NCBI RefSeq assembly: GCF_007971025.1
Contig: NZ_CP042436.1
Coordinates: 4,526,001 to 4,590,000 of the forward strand
Origin: Mucilaginibacter ginsenosidivorans
Lineage (GTDB): Bacteria > Bacteroidota > Bacteroidia > Sphingobacteriales > Sphingobacteriaceae
DNA: 64,000 nucleotides
Direction of reading: 5' to 3'
The notes beneath the pieces were generated by a model, which worked only from the letters and a program-made list of their open reading frames with translations, had not been told where the DNA came from and made no database searches. A program made the translations under genes and the position numbers. Below are positions 32,549 to 41,909 of the stretch, one piece after another (position 1 is the stretch's first letter; each line of letters starts with the position of its first letter).

Positions 32549-33923
32549 ATTTGGTATGCATCAGCGAACCGAATATCAGCATAGCGATGTTAAAATAGAT
32601 CATGAGTCCTGTTACATCCACCAATGTAGCCACAAACGGCGCCGACGATGTGGCGGGGTCGAAACCAAGTTTTTTGAGCAGCAAAGGCAGCATGGAGCCT
32701 GCCAGCGAACCCCATAGCACCACCCCTATCAATGCAAAACATACAGTAAAAGCCATAAGCAACCAGTGTGTGCCATAAACGTTACTGAATGTTGTCCAGG
32801 CAGATACGCGTAAAAATCCGATAATTCCCAATATAACGCCCAGCATAAGGCCCGAAAGTATCTCGCGGCGCATCACCCTCCACCAGTCGGCAAGCTTCAC
32901 TTCTCCCAACGCCATAGCCTGGATGATTAAGGTTGAAGCCTGCGAGCCGCTGTTCCCACCACTGGAGATGATCAGCGGGATAAAGAATGCCAGCATGGTT
33001 ACAGCCTCCAGTTCCCCGCCGTATGATTGCATCGCGGTGGTGGTCAGCATTTCGCTCAAGAAAAGAATGATCAGCCAGCCTATGCGTTTTTTTACGAGCC
33101 TGAATAAATTGATGTCGAGGTAAGGCTCATCCAACGCTTCGGTACCACCTATCTTTTGAATGTCTTCGGTGTATTCTTCATTGGCTATCCAAAGGATGTC
33201 GTCGACCGTTACGATACCTAAAAGGATGTCCGCATCGTCGGTAACCGGTAAAGCTGTCCGGTTATTCATTCTGAACACGTTTATGGCCTCCTCCTGCGGA
33301 TCGTTCACATTTAACGCGATCAGCCGGCTATCCATAAGCTCGCTCACTTTCGTATCGGGGTCGGCCAACAATATCTCGCGGATACGGATATCGTCTATCA
33401 GCACACCGTTACTATCTATTACATAAACTACATCAATGGTTTCAGAATCCTTGCCGTATTTGCGTATATGGGCGAAAACCCGTTCCATATTCCAGGTTTT
33501 CTTAACAGTAATGTAGTCGGGCGTCATCAGCCTGCCCACGCTATCTTCGTTATAACCCAGTAAACGTAAGGCTTCTTTGCGGTCATCGGCTGGCAATTGC
33601 TGTATCAGTACCTTTACGGTGTCACCATGCATTTCGCTGAACAATGCGGTACGATCATCGGGAGGCAACTCGTAGATCAGTTCGCGCACTTTGGCGGCCG
33701 AAACTTTCTTTAATATTCTTTCCTGGGTTGGAAAATCGAGTATGCGAAAAACGTTAACCGCGCGGTTGATAATAAGCAGGTCTATAAATAAAGGGCCATG
33801 TTCGGGAAATTCACCTATCAGAACTTCGACGTCTGATATGTTAAGGTTGTTTAAATATTCCCGGAGAGCTTCCTGATCGCTGTGCTCCAGTAATAGTTCT
33901 ATCTGTTCAACCATTTCTTCCAT
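32547..33923 (-). CDS. mgtE: MgtE-type magnesium transporter
   Basis: 458 residues. Cytoplasmic N-domain of helical repeats (about 1-130: LPPDDRTALFSEM, LPADDRKEALRLLGY), then two CBS domains that sense Mg2+ (PDYITVKKTWNMERVFAHIRK; VNDPQEEAINVFRMNNRTALPVTD). The five-helix channel domain holds the signature PLIISSGGNSGSQASTLI with its pore Asn/Asp region, and DVTGLMIYF near the end. Start at ATG 33923; a TTG 20 codons earlier is in frame but gives a non-family N-terminus. Convergent with the PUR gene. Confidence 0.95.
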   Translation of the reverse strand: MEEMVEQIELLLEHSDQEALREYLNNLNISDVEVLIGEFPEHGPLFIDLLIINRAVNVFRILDFPTQERILKKVSAAKVRELIYELPPDDRTALFSEMHGDTVKVLIQQLPADDRKEALRLLGYNEDSVGRLMTPDYITVKKTWNMERVFAHIRKYGKDSETIDVVYVIDSNGVLIDDIRIREILLADPDTKVSELMDSRLIALNVNDPQEEAINVFRMNNRTALPVTDDADILLGIVTVDDILWIANEEYTEDIQKIGGTEALDEPYLDINLFRLVKKRIGWLIILFLSEMLTTTAMQSYGGELEAVTMLAFFIPLIISSGGNSGSQASTLIIQAMALGEVKLADWWRVMRREILSGLMLGVILGIIGFLRVSAWTTFSNVYGTHWLLMAFTVCFALIGVVLWGSLAGSMLPLLLKKLGFDPATSSAPFVATLVDVTGLMIYFNIAMLIFGSLMHTK

Positions 33924-34026
33924 AAAAAGGCCCTCGTGTTTACATTGGTGAGTACTTAAATTTGCTGCGGATAACGCAGGCAAAAGTCGTTTATTTTTTC
34001 AAAAATACAAGCCGGGTTTTTTCTTT

Positions 34027-34034
34027 TATCTTTG
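34027..34034 (+). promoter_or_regulatory. -7 box TATCTTTG for ychF
   Basis: Exact TAnnTTTG match. The predicted transcript starts near 34040, giving a leader of about 100 bases almost entirely made of the word-repeat hairpin at 34050-34140. Confidence 0.5.
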
Positions 34035-34049
34035 CGCCTTTTAACAGCG

Positions 34050-34140
34050 AATGGTTGATTGGGTTGACTAAGTTGATTAAGTTAACTCCTGGCCAAATAT
34101 CAACTTAATCTACCATTCAACTTAATCAACATAATCAACT
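34050..34140. repeat. Word-repeat hairpin (GTTGATT class) in the ychF leader
   Basis: Left words GTTGATTGG, GTTGACTAA, GTTGATTAA; right words ATCAACTTAATC, ATTCAACTTAATC, AACATAATCAAC. The arms are approximate complements with CTCCTGGCC at the turn. It has the same words as the element before thyA (3681-3769). It ends three bases before the ATG. Confidence 0.65.
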
Positions 34141-34143
34141 GTA

Positions 34144-35247
34144 ATGGGACTTCAATGCGGGATAGTAGGATTGCCAAATGTGGGTAAATCGACACTTTTT
34201 AATTGCTTATCAAATGCCAAGGCGCAGGCGGCTAATTTTCCGTTCTGTACCATCGAGCCCAACGTTGGGGTAATTACCGTGCCTGATGAGCGCCTCACCA
34301 AGCTGGTGGAGATAGTTGAGCCCAAAAATACCGTTCCTAATACTATCGAGATCGTAGATATAGCCGGCCTTGTAAAAGGCGCAAGCAAAGGTGAAGGGTT
34401 GGGCAACCAGTTTTTGGCCAACATCAGGGCCACCAACGCTATTATCCACGTGCTGCGTTGTTTTGATAATGATAATGTGATCCACGTGGATGGCTCAGTA
34501 AATCCTATCCGCGATAAAGAGATCATCGACACCGAATTGCAGTTAAAAGACCTGGATTCGATCGAAAAGAAGATCAACAAGATAGAGAAAATGGCCAAGA
34601 CAGGCGGCGATAAGGAGGTTAAGAAAGCTTTTGACGTGCTTACCATTTATAGAAATCACTTGCTAGCCGGCAAATCCGCACGTACTGCCCCGGTGGCCGA
34701 AGAAGACAAGGAGTATATACAAGATATCTGGCTGCTGACAGCAAAGCCCGTACTTTACGCGTGTAACGTAGATGAAGGCTCGGTAAATACCGGGAATGCT
34801 TATGTAGAAAAAGTAAAAGCTGCTGTAAAAGAAGAAAATGCCGAGGTGCTGATCATTTCGGCACAGATAGAATCTGAGATTGCGCAACTGGAAACCTACG
34901 AGGAACGCCAGATGTTTTTGGACGACCTGGGCCTGGCCGAATCTGGTGTGAACAAGCTTATCAAAGCTGCTTACAGGCTGCTTAACCTGGCGACTTATTT
35001 TACAGCCGGCGTGCAGGAAGTGCGTGCATGGACTATCACCCAGGGCTTTACCGCTCCGCAGGCTGCCGGCGTTATCCATACCGATTTCGAAAAAGGGTTT
35101 ATTCGCGCCGAAGTGATCAAGTACGAGGACTTTGTAAAGTATAATGGCTCCGAAGCCGCTATTAAGGAAGCGGGCAAACTGGCCATTGAAGGGAAAACCT
35201 ATATTGTGCAGGATGGTGATATTATGCACTTCAGGTTTAACGTTTAA
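34144..35247 (+). CDS. ychF: Ribosome-associated P-loop NTPase YchF/OLA1
   Basis: Obg-related NTPase that prefers ATP and binds the ribosome; linked to redox stress. 367 residues. G1 GLPNVGKSTLFN (residues 8-19), switch region NFPFCTIEPNVG, G3 DIAGLVKGASKGEGLGNQFL. The G4 NKxD motif is altered to YACNVDEGSVN, the known YchF feature that gives ATP preference. The C-terminal TGS domain ends in the family signature AGKLAIEGKTYIVQDGDIMHFRFNV. The start codon directly precedes GLQCGIVGLPN. Confidence 0.97.
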   Translation: MGLQCGIVGLPNVGKSTLFNCLSNAKAQAANFPFCTIEPNVGVITVPDERLTKLVEIVEPKNTVPNTIEIVDIAGLVKGASKGEGLGNQFLANIRATNAIIHVLRCFDNDNVIHVDGSVNPIRDKEIIDTELQLKDLDSIEKKINKIEKMAKTGGDKEVKKAFDVLTIYRNHLLAGKSARTAPVAEEDKEYIQDIWLLTAKPVLYACNVDEGSVNTGNAYVEKVKAAVKEENAEVLIISAQIESEIAQLETYEERQMFLDDLGLAESGVNKLIKAAYRLLNLATYFTAGVQEVRAWTITQGFTAPQAAGVIHTDFEKGFIRAEVIKYEDFVKYNGSEAAIKEAGKLAIEGKTYIVQDGDIMHFRFNV

Positions 35248-35272
35248 AATTTGCTTTATTGTTAATAGTAAG

Positions 35273-35300
35273 AGGCCCGGGAATATATCCGGGCCTTTTT
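35273..35300 (+). terminator. Terminator after ychF
   Basis: AGGCCCGG (35273-35280) pairs with CCGGGCCT (35289-35296), followed by TTTTT. It lies 25 bp after the ychF stop. Confidence 0.85.
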
Positions 35301-35369
35301 GTTTGATATGGCCCTTCAACCATTTCAAACAAAAAGTGTAATAAATACATTTATTCTTGGCGAATTGAC

Positions 35370-35398
35370 TTTGCGATTAAAAAAATAATTTAAATTCG
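35370..35398 (+). promoter_or_regulatory. Candidate xyl operon promoter (TTTG - 17 - TAAATTCG)
   Basis: TTTG at 35370-35373 and TAAATTCG at 35391-35398 resemble the Bacteroidetes -33/-7 pair with a 17-base spacer (usual 19-21) and one mismatch in the -7 box. It lies about 55 bp before the xylB ATG. No xylose regulator gene is adjacent. Confidence 0.3.
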
Positions 35399-35451
35399 CT
35401 GTCGCTATATTCACCAGTTTATAAACTTATTATTAAGGTAAATCAAAAGAC

Positions 35452-36939
35452 ATGCTGCTGTTAGGTATCGATATTGGCACTTCATCCATCAAAGTTTCGG
35501 TGGTCGATCCGGTAACGCAGGTAGCCATAGCTTCAGCCCAATACCCTGACGAGGAAAGCCCAATCCTTGCCCCGCAAGCCGGCTGGGCCGAACAATTGCC
35601 GGATATGTGGTGGCTGCAGGTACAACAAGCTATTCAAATTTGCAATAAAAGCGGCAAGTATGATCCTAAGGACATTTCTGCCATTGGTATCGCTTATCAA
35701 ATGCATGGTCTTGTGCTGGTAAACAAAGATCAGCAGATATTAAGAAACAGCATCATCTGGTGCGACAGCCGCGCTGTGGAAATAGGTAGCAAAGCCTTTG
35801 AAGCTATTGGTGAAAAGAAATGCCTTGAACGGCTGCTTAATTCGCCGGGCAACTTTACGGCATCCAAACTGGCCTGGGTAAAGCAAAATGAACCGGATGT
35901 GTATGACCAGGTAGATAAGATCATGCTTCCGGGCGATTTTATTGCCATGCGGCTGACCGGAGCAATAACTACATCCGAATCTGCCCTGTCCGAAGGTATA
36001 TTTTTTGATTTTAAAGAAAGTCAACTGTCGAAAGACGTCATCAAATATTTCGGTTTCGACACTTCTTTTTTCCCTGCCGTTCAGCCTGTTTTTTCTAATC
36101 ATGGTGAATTATTACCTGCCGTAGCAAAAACATTGGGCCTGAAAGCAGGCATACCTGTGGCCTATAAAGCAGGCGATCAGCCCAACAACGCCTTATCACT
36201 CAATGTGCTTAACCCGGGCGAGGTAGCCGCAACCGCCGGGACTTCAGGCGTCATTTATGGCGTAAGTGATAAGCTGGCATACGATCCGCAGTCGCGGGTG
36301 AACACATTCGCTCATGTGAACTATACCGATAAACAAAAACGGCTGGGCGTATTGCTTTGTATTAATGGCACGGGAAGGCTATATAGCTGGGTCAAAACAC
36401 TGTTTGGCCCGTCTGTCAGTTACGCCCAAATGAATGAGAAGGCGGCGCAATCCCCTTCGGGAAGTTACGGGCTGAGAATATTACCTTTTGGCAATGGCGT
36501 GGAACGGATGTTGAACAACAAACCTGTTGGCGCTCATTTTCATAATATCGACCTGAACATACATAGTAAAGAGCATATTATGCGGGCGGTGCAGGAGGGT
36601 ATTGCCTGCGCATTCCGTTACGGGCTGGATATTATGCGTGGGAATGGCATGAACCCATCGGTTATTCGCGCCGGCAAGGCTAACCTTTTCCTGAGCGATC
36701 TTTTTGCTGAAATATTTGTTAATGCCACCGGGGTACCCGTGGAGTTGTATAAAAACGATGGCAGCACAGGGGCAGCGCTTGGCGCGGGTATCGGATCGAA
36801 AATATTTGCGTCGCCCGCCGAGGCTTTCAGCAAAATGGAAAAGATCAAAGTAATTGAACCGGCATCAAACAACAAGTTTGAACCGGTTTACCAGGACTGG
36901 AAAAACCTGCTATCGGAACACCTTAAAATCAATCAATAG
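35452..36939 (+). CDS. xylB: Xylulokinase
   Basis: Phosphorylates D-xylulose to xylulose-5-phosphate with ATP. 495 residues, FGGY family. N-terminal nucleotide motif GIDIGTSSIKVSVVD, substrate site IAYQMHGLVLV (about residue 80), ILPGDF-type motif in MLPGDFIAMRLTG, and the second ATPase lobe GEVAATAGTSGVIYG plus GSTGAALGAGIGS. It is followed 31 bp downstream by xylose isomerase, the preceding step, so the pair is a compact xylose catabolic operon. No xylose transporter or regulator is in the window. Confidence 0.93.
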   Translation: MLLLGIDIGTSSIKVSVVDPVTQVAIASAQYPDEESPILAPQAGWAEQLPDMWWLQVQQAIQICNKSGKYDPKDISAIGIAYQMHGLVLVNKDQQILRNSIIWCDSRAVEIGSKAFEAIGEKKCLERLLNSPGNFTASKLAWVKQNEPDVYDQVDKIMLPGDFIAMRLTGAITTSESALSEGIFFDFKESQLSKDVIKYFGFDTSFFPAVQPVFSNHGELLPAVAKTLGLKAGIPVAYKAGDQPNNALSLNVLNPGEVAATAGTSGVIYGVSDKLAYDPQSRVNTFAHVNYTDKQKRLGVLLCINGTGRLYSWVKTLFGPSVSYAQMNEKAAQSPSGSYGLRILPFGNGVERMLNNKPVGAHFHNIDLNIHSKEHIMRAVQEGIACAFRYGLDIMRGNGMNPSVIRAGKANLFLSDLFAEIFVNATGVPVELYKNDGSTGAALGAGIGSKIFASPAEAFSKMEKIKVIEPASNNKFEPVYQDWKNLLSEHLKINQ

Positions 36940-36970
36940 TTTAATAAATCAATCATTCAACAATTAAGAC

Positions 36971-38296
36971 ATGATACTCACTGGTGAAAAAGAATTTTTC
37001 AAGGGCATAGGACAGGTAAAATACGAAGGCCCGCAAAGCGATAACCCGCTGGCATTCCGCTGGTACGATGCTGACAAGCTAATTGGCGGAAAGACCATGA
37101 AGGACCACCTGCGGTTTGCCTGTGCTTACTGGCATTCGTTCTGCGGTTCGGGAGCCGACCCTTTCGGTGAACCTACACATTTATTCCCCTGGAACGAAAA
37201 GGCTGACGCTGTAGAACGCGCAAAAGATAAAATGGATGCAGCTTTCGAGTTCATCACTAAAATGAACCTGCCCTATTATTGCTTTCATGATGTTGATGTA
37301 GTTGATTACACCAACGACATCAACGAAAATGATCGGCGTTTGCAGGCCATGGTTGAATACGCGAAGCAAAAGCAAGCCGCCAGCGGCGTAAAGTTGCTTT
37401 GGGGTACGGCCAACCTATTCTCTAACCGCCGCTATATGAACGGAGCTTCGACCAATCCTGATTTTCATGTGCTTACGCACGCTGCTGCTCAAGTTAAGGC
37501 AGCCTTAGATGCCACAATTGCTTTAGGTGGCGAAAATTATGTTTTCTGGGGCGGCCGCGAGGGGTACATGACGCTGTTGAACACCGATATGAAACGCGAG
37601 CAGGAACATTTTGCGCAGTTCCTGCACCAGTCGATAGCCTACGCGCGTAAGCAAGGTTTCAAAGGCACGTTCTTTATCGAACCAAAACCATGCGAACCGA
37701 CCAAGCACCAGTATGATTACGATGCTGCCACCGTATTAGGCTTTTTGCAGAAATACGACCTGCTGAACGATATGAAACTGAACCTGGAGGTAAACCATGC
37801 TACTTTAGCGGGACACACTTTCCAGCACGACCTTCAAGTTGCTGCAGATGCCGGCTTATTAGGTTCGATAGATGCCAATCGCGGTGATGCGCAAAATGGC
37901 TGGGATACCGATCAGTTTCCCAACAATATTAATGAAGTGGTTGAATATATGCTGATCATACTGGAAGCAGGTGGCTTTGCCGGGGGCGGTATCAACTTCG
38001 ACGCCAAGATCCGCAGAAATTCAACCGACCCGGCAGACCTGTTCTATGCTCACATCGGCGGTATGGATATTTTCGCAAGGGCGTTGGTGATAGCCGACCA
38101 GGTATTGCAAAAATCAGATTACAAAAAGATAAGGAAAGAAAGATATGCTTCATTCGACAGCGGAACCGGCAAAGCCTTTGAAGAAGGAAAAGTAACGCTT
38201 GAGGCATTGAGGGACTACGCGATAGCCAACGGAGAACCCAAGGCCATCAGCGGTAAGCAGGAATACCTGGAAAACCTGATCAACAGGTACATATAA
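36971..38296 (+). CDS. xylA: Xylose isomerase
   Basis: Converts D-xylose to D-xylulose. 441 residues, the class II isomerase length. Motifs: FAYWHSFCGSGADPFG-like substrate region (written here AYWHSFCGSGADPFG), YYCFHDVDVV with the catalytic His/Asp pair (about residue 101), FWGGREGY, IEPKPCEPTKHQYDYD (metal ligands) and LEVNHATLAGHTFQHDL; SIDANRGD and GINFDAKIRRNS complete the metal site. Operon partner xylB lies directly upstream. A strong terminator follows. Confidence 0.95.
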   Translation: MILTGEKEFFKGIGQVKYEGPQSDNPLAFRWYDADKLIGGKTMKDHLRFACAYWHSFCGSGADPFGEPTHLFPWNEKADAVERAKDKMDAAFEFITKMNLPYYCFHDVDVVDYTNDINENDRRLQAMVEYAKQKQAASGVKLLWGTANLFSNRRYMNGASTNPDFHVLTHAAAQVKAALDATIALGGENYVFWGGREGYMTLLNTDMKREQEHFAQFLHQSIAYARKQGFKGTFFIEPKPCEPTKHQYDYDAATVLGFLQKYDLLNDMKLNLEVNHATLAGHTFQHDLQVAADAGLLGSIDANRGDAQNGWDTDQFPNNINEVVEYMLIILEAGGFAGGGINFDAKIRRNSTDPADLFYAHIGGMDIFARALVIADQVLQKSDYKKIRKERYASFDSGTGKAFEEGKVTLEALRDYAIANGEPKAISGKQEYLENLINRYI

Positions 38297-38312
38297 GTTT
38301 CCGTTCTAATTC

Positions 38313-38341
38313 CGGGGCAAATTGATATATTTGCCCCGTTT
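38313..38341 (+). terminator. Terminator after xylA
   Basis: Perfect ten-base stem CGGGGCAAAT (38313-38322) / ATTTGCCCCG (38329-38338), then TTTATT. It ends just four bases before the tRNA gene. Confidence 0.8.
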
Positions 38342-38344
38342 ATT

Positions 38345-38419
38345 GTTCCCGTAGTTCAACGGATAGAATGTCAGATTCCGGTTCTGATGATATGAGTTCG
38401 AATCTCGTCGGGAACACCA
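38345..38419 (+). tRNA. tRNA-Arg, anticodon CCG
   Basis: Full cloverleaf: acceptor stem GTTCCCG (38345-38351) with CGGGAAC (38409-38415), D-arm GTTC/GAAT, anticodon stem TCAGA/TCTGA with loop TTCCGGT and anticodon CCG at 38378-38380, T-arm ATGAG/CTCGT with loop TTCGAAT. The discriminator base is A and the CCA end is encoded (38417-38419). It reads CGG arginine codons. Its own terminator follows eleven bases later. Confidence 0.95.
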
Positions 38420-38430
38420 TAAAAAAAAAA

Positions 38431-38459
38431 GCTGCCTCATTAAAGGCAGCTTTTTTTTT
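38431..38459 (+). terminator. Terminator after tRNA-Arg
   Basis: GCTGCCT (38431-38437) pairs with AGGCAGC (38444-38450), preceded by ten A and followed by nine T. Works in both orientations. Confidence 0.9.
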
Positions 38460-38643
38460 GTATAAAGACGGCCCTGGTCGCCGTTTGCTTCCAAACCGGC
38501 TTACCCCGTTTATCATACAACGGTAAAATACGCATCCAAAGGCTGCAAAGGGGCTTTTTGTTATAGCTGTAACTAATCTTTTATTTTTTCGGTATCAAAC
38601 TTAATTTTCTTAGAAGTGTTAAAAGATAAATTAATACTTAAAA

Positions 38644-40908
38644 ATGAAGCTGACCTATATATCAACATATCCACCGCGCGAGTGTGGACTTGCGTCGTTC
38701 AATAAAAGCCTTATCAATGCCATTAATTCAAATTTTCATAGCGAAGAAGAGGCCTTTGTAGTTGCTGTTAATAATGGCAATAAAGATGAATATGATTATC
38801 CCGGCGAAGTGAAGTTTATAATAAGGCAGCATGACATGATGGACTATACCGAAGCCGCTAAATTTATTAATGCCAGCGACACGCACGCCTGCGTTCTACA
38901 GCACGAATTCGGAATTTATGGAGGCGATAACGGCGTATATGTTCTCTCGTTGGTAAACCAGCTCGAAAAGCCGCTTATATCGGTATTTCACACCGTTTTA
39001 GAAAAGCCATCGTTCCAGCAAAAAGCAATACTTCAAAAAGTTGCAAAAAGATCGGACAAGATCGTTGTAATGGGTAAGATCGCTGTTAAACTGCTGCATA
39101 AAATTTATGGCATTCCGCAGGAAAAGATATGTTTCCTTGAACACGGAGCACCAGACCTGGAGAGCCCGGTAAATAACCCGGTTAAAGAAGATGTATTATT
39201 TAGGGGCCGAAAAGTACTGCTTACATTTGGATTATTAAGCAGGAATAAGGGTTTAGAAACCGTTATAAGGGCCTTGCCCAAAATTGTGCGGTCAAACCCC
39301 GAGGTACTTTACGTTATTCTAGGATCTACCCATCCCGAAATTTTAAAGAACTCCGGTGAGGAATACCGGGAAAGCCTGGTACAGTTAGCGGCCCGGCTGA
39401 ACGTAAGCAATAATGTTGCATTCATCAACCGGTTTGTATCGGAAGACGACCTGATCAATTACCTTACCGCGGCTGATATTTATATCTCACCTTATTTGAA
39501 CGAGGCGCAAATAACCAGCGGAACACTCGCGTACGCTGTTGGAGCCGGCGCAGCAGTGGTTTCCACCCCTTACTGGCATGCCCGGGAGTTGCTGGATGAA
39601 GGTCGCGGAAGGCTTTTTAATTTTAAGGATGAGAGCGGATTGGCCGATATAGTAAATGATCTGATCCGGTCGCCCCGAAAATTATCAGCAATTAAAAAGA
39701 ACGCCTACAACTATGGCTTAAATTTAAGATGGCCGGTGATAGGGAGAAAATATATAGACCTTATTAAAGAGGTTATTGAGAAACCCGACCTTAGCGAAAG
39801 GATATTAAGAAGTGTTATCGATCCTGAGATCATGCCTGATTTCAGCCTGGATTATGTTAAAAGTTTAACCAACAGCACGGGTATTATCCAACATGCAAAA
39901 TATGGCATACCTAACTGGAAAGAAGGCTACTGCGTAGATGACAACTCGCGCGCCATGATCATGGCGCTGATGGCGGAAAAACAAGGCCACAAGGATGCCC
40001 TGGACTTATTGCCTGCGTACATGAGTTTCATGCTGTATATGCAAAACGAAGGGGGCTACTTTAGGAATTTTTTGAGTTATAAAAATGAATTTCTCGATAA
40101 GATAGGATCGGAGGATGCCTTTGGCCGCGCTATATGGGCATTGGGATATCTTATCCACCACGCCCCAAGCAGTGCCTACGCCAAATTTGGCGAGGAACTT
40201 TTTCATAAAGCGCGTCCGAATTTCCGTAATTTAACTCATCTGCGTGGTGTTGGTAATACCATTATTGGGTTAAGTTATTATTTACGGTCGTATCCGTCAG
40301 ATAACGACGCGCACAGTACGCTTGATCATCTGACCGGCATCCTGATGACAGCATATGATAATTGTCGCGGCGAAACCTGGAAGTGGTTTGAAAATCACCT
40401 TACTTATGACAATGCCATATTACCGCTTGCATTACTCCATTCGGCAGAGATCACAAGAGATGAGAAAGTATTGGATATCGCTTTTGAATCGATGAATTTT
40501 CTTGGAGGCATTACCATAAATTCAAAATATTGCAATCCCGTAGGCAATAATGGATGGTATTCGCGCGATGGGGAACTCCCATCTTATGATCAGCAGGCAA
40601 TAGATATTATGGCCATGGTACTGATGTACGCGCAGGCCCATCATATGACCGCGGACCCGCGTTATCTTAAAAAACTATTCCGGGTTTATTCCTGGTTCCT
40701 GGGCGAAAATTCGCTGAGTGTGCCCTTGTACGACCCGGAAACAAAGGGTTGCTATGACGGGCTGCACCCGACAGGGATAAATTTGAACCAGGGCGCCGAA
40801 AGCACGCTGGCCTATATGATATCGCACCTGGCTGTTCTGGAAGCATTTAAAGTTGATACATCTTACCTATACGATAAGGACGCCGTAGAAAGTGTCCTGC
40901 TGAAATGA
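38644..40908 (+). CDS. GT4 glycosyltransferase fused to a C-terminal alpha-helical (six-hairpin-like) domain
   Basis: 754 residues. The N-terminal half (about 1-385) is a GT-B retaining glycosyltransferase: TYPPRECGLASFNKSL (acceptor loop), LLTFGLLSRNKGLETVIRALP, ILGSTHPEIL, and the donor site YISPYLNEAQITSGTLAYAVGAGAAVVSTPYWHA, where the EAQITSGTLAYA glutamate region is the GT4 nucleotide-sugar motif. After about residue 400 an all-helical part follows (EGYCVDDNSRAMIMAL, YFRNFLSYKNEF, DAFGRAIWALGYL, WKWFENHLTYDNAILPLALLHS, DQQAIDIMAMVLMYAQA), resembling (alpha/alpha)6 glycosidase-like barrels. The substrate is unknown. ATGA overlap with the next GT gene shows an operon. Confidence 0.85.
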   Translation: MKLTYISTYPPRECGLASFNKSLINAINSNFHSEEEAFVVAVNNGNKDEYDYPGEVKFIIRQHDMMDYTEAAKFINASDTHACVLQHEFGIYGGDNGVYVLSLVNQLEKPLISVFHTVLEKPSFQQKAILQKVAKRSDKIVVMGKIAVKLLHKIYGIPQEKICFLEHGAPDLESPVNNPVKEDVLFRGRKVLLTFGLLSRNKGLETVIRALPKIVRSNPEVLYVILGSTHPEILKNSGEEYRESLVQLAARLNVSNNVAFINRFVSEDDLINYLTAADIYISPYLNEAQITSGTLAYAVGAGAAVVSTPYWHARELLDEGRGRLFNFKDESGLADIVNDLIRSPRKLSAIKKNAYNYGLNLRWPVIGRKYIDLIKEVIEKPDLSERILRSVIDPEIMPDFSLDYVKSLTNSTGIIQHAKYGIPNWKEGYCVDDNSRAMIMALMAEKQGHKDALDLLPAYMSFMLYMQNEGGYFRNFLSYKNEFLDKIGSEDAFGRAIWALGYLIHHAPSSAYAKFGEELFHKARPNFRNLTHLRGVGNTIIGLSYYLRSYPSDNDAHSTLDHLTGILMTAYDNCRGETWKWFENHLTYDNAILPLALLHSAEITRDEKVLDIAFESMNFLGGITINSKYCNPVGNNGWYSRDGELPSYDQQAIDIMAMVLMYAQAHHMTADPRYLKKLFRVYSWFLGENSLSVPLYDPETKGCYDGLHPTGINLNQGAESTLAYMISHLAVLEAFKVDTSYLYDKDAVESVLLK

Positions 40909-41909
40909 AAATAGCTGTATTGGCCCCGGTTGCATGGCGAACACCGCCACGGCATTATGGGCCCTGGGAACAAGTGTCGTCAAACATTGCTGAGGGGCTG
41001 GTAGCCGAAGGTTGGGATGTAACGCTTTTCGCGACGTCGGATTCCATTACTTCGGGCAAGCTGGATGCTGTTATTGAAAAAGGTTATGAGGAGGACCGGG
41101 CACAGGACGCCAAGGTGGTGGAGTGCCTGCATATTAGCAACCTGGTAGAAAAAGCATCGGAGTTCGATATCATTCATAATAATTTTGACTTTCTGCCGCT
41201 CACCTATTCGAAACTTATAAAGACGCCGATGATAACCACCATACACGGGTTTTCGTCGTCCAAAATTATTCCTGTTTACCAAAAATATAATGACAGTTCC
41301 TATTATGTTTCTATCAGTAATTCTGACAGGTCGCCCTTGCTTGATTACGCTGCTACCATCTACAACGGTATTAAAGTAAATGATTTTGACTATAATGAAT
41401 TGCCGGAGGACTACCTGCTTTATTTCGGCCGTATTCATCATCACAAAGGAACGGCAGAGGCTATACAAATAGCAAAGGGCGCCGGGAAAAAGCTGCTCAT
41501 AGCGGGGCTCATTCAAGATGAGGGGTATTTCAGCCACCATGTCAAACCATTTTTAGGAGACCAGGTCGTCTACATCGGCGAAGCAGGCCCGGAGAAAAGA
41601 AATCAGTTAATGCGCAATGCCCTGGCATTACTGCACCCAATAAATTTTGACGAGCCCTTCGGCCTGAGTGTGGCTGAGGCCATGCTTTGCGGAACGCCGG
41701 TGATCGCCTTTAACAGAGGTTCAATGCCCGAGCTGATAGTTGATAATAGAACAGGTTTTTTGGTAAATAATGTTGGTGAGGCAATTGATATGATTCCCCT
41801 TATTCAAAAAATAAACCGGCACGACTGCCGCGCCTGGAGCGTGGAGCAATTCTCGCAGGAAAAAATGGCCAGGGAATATATTGCTTTGTATAGGTCAATA
41901 TTGGATTAA
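40905..41909 (+). CDS. GT4 family glycosyltransferase
   Basis: 334 residues, retaining GT-B fold, cytoplasmic. N-terminal PPRHYGPWEQVSSNIAEGL acceptor loop, middle TIHGFSS, then LLYFGRIHHHKGTAEAIQIAKGAGKKLLIAG (nucleotide domain start) and the donor motif DEPFGLSVAEAMLCGTPVIAFNRGSMPEL (the E-x7-E pair). It starts inside the last codons of the upstream fusion gene (four-base overlap), so they are translated together. Its TAA shares bases with the TAA of the convergent GH130 gene (41906-41909). Confidence 0.9.
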   Translation: MKIAVLAPVAWRTPPRHYGPWEQVSSNIAEGLVAEGWDVTLFATSDSITSGKLDAVIEKGYEEDRAQDAKVVECLHISNLVEKASEFDIIHNNFDFLPLTYSKLIKTPMITTIHGFSSSKIIPVYQKYNDSSYYVSISNSDRSPLLDYAATIYNGIKVNDFDYNELPEDYLLYFGRIHHHKGTAEAIQIAKGAGKKLLIAGLIQDEGYFSHHVKPFLGDQVVYIGEAGPEKRNQLMRNALALLHPINFDEPFGLSVAEAMLCGTPVIAFNRGSMPELIVDNRTGFLVNNVGEAIDMIPLIQKINRHDCRAWSVEQFSQEKMAREYIALYRSILD

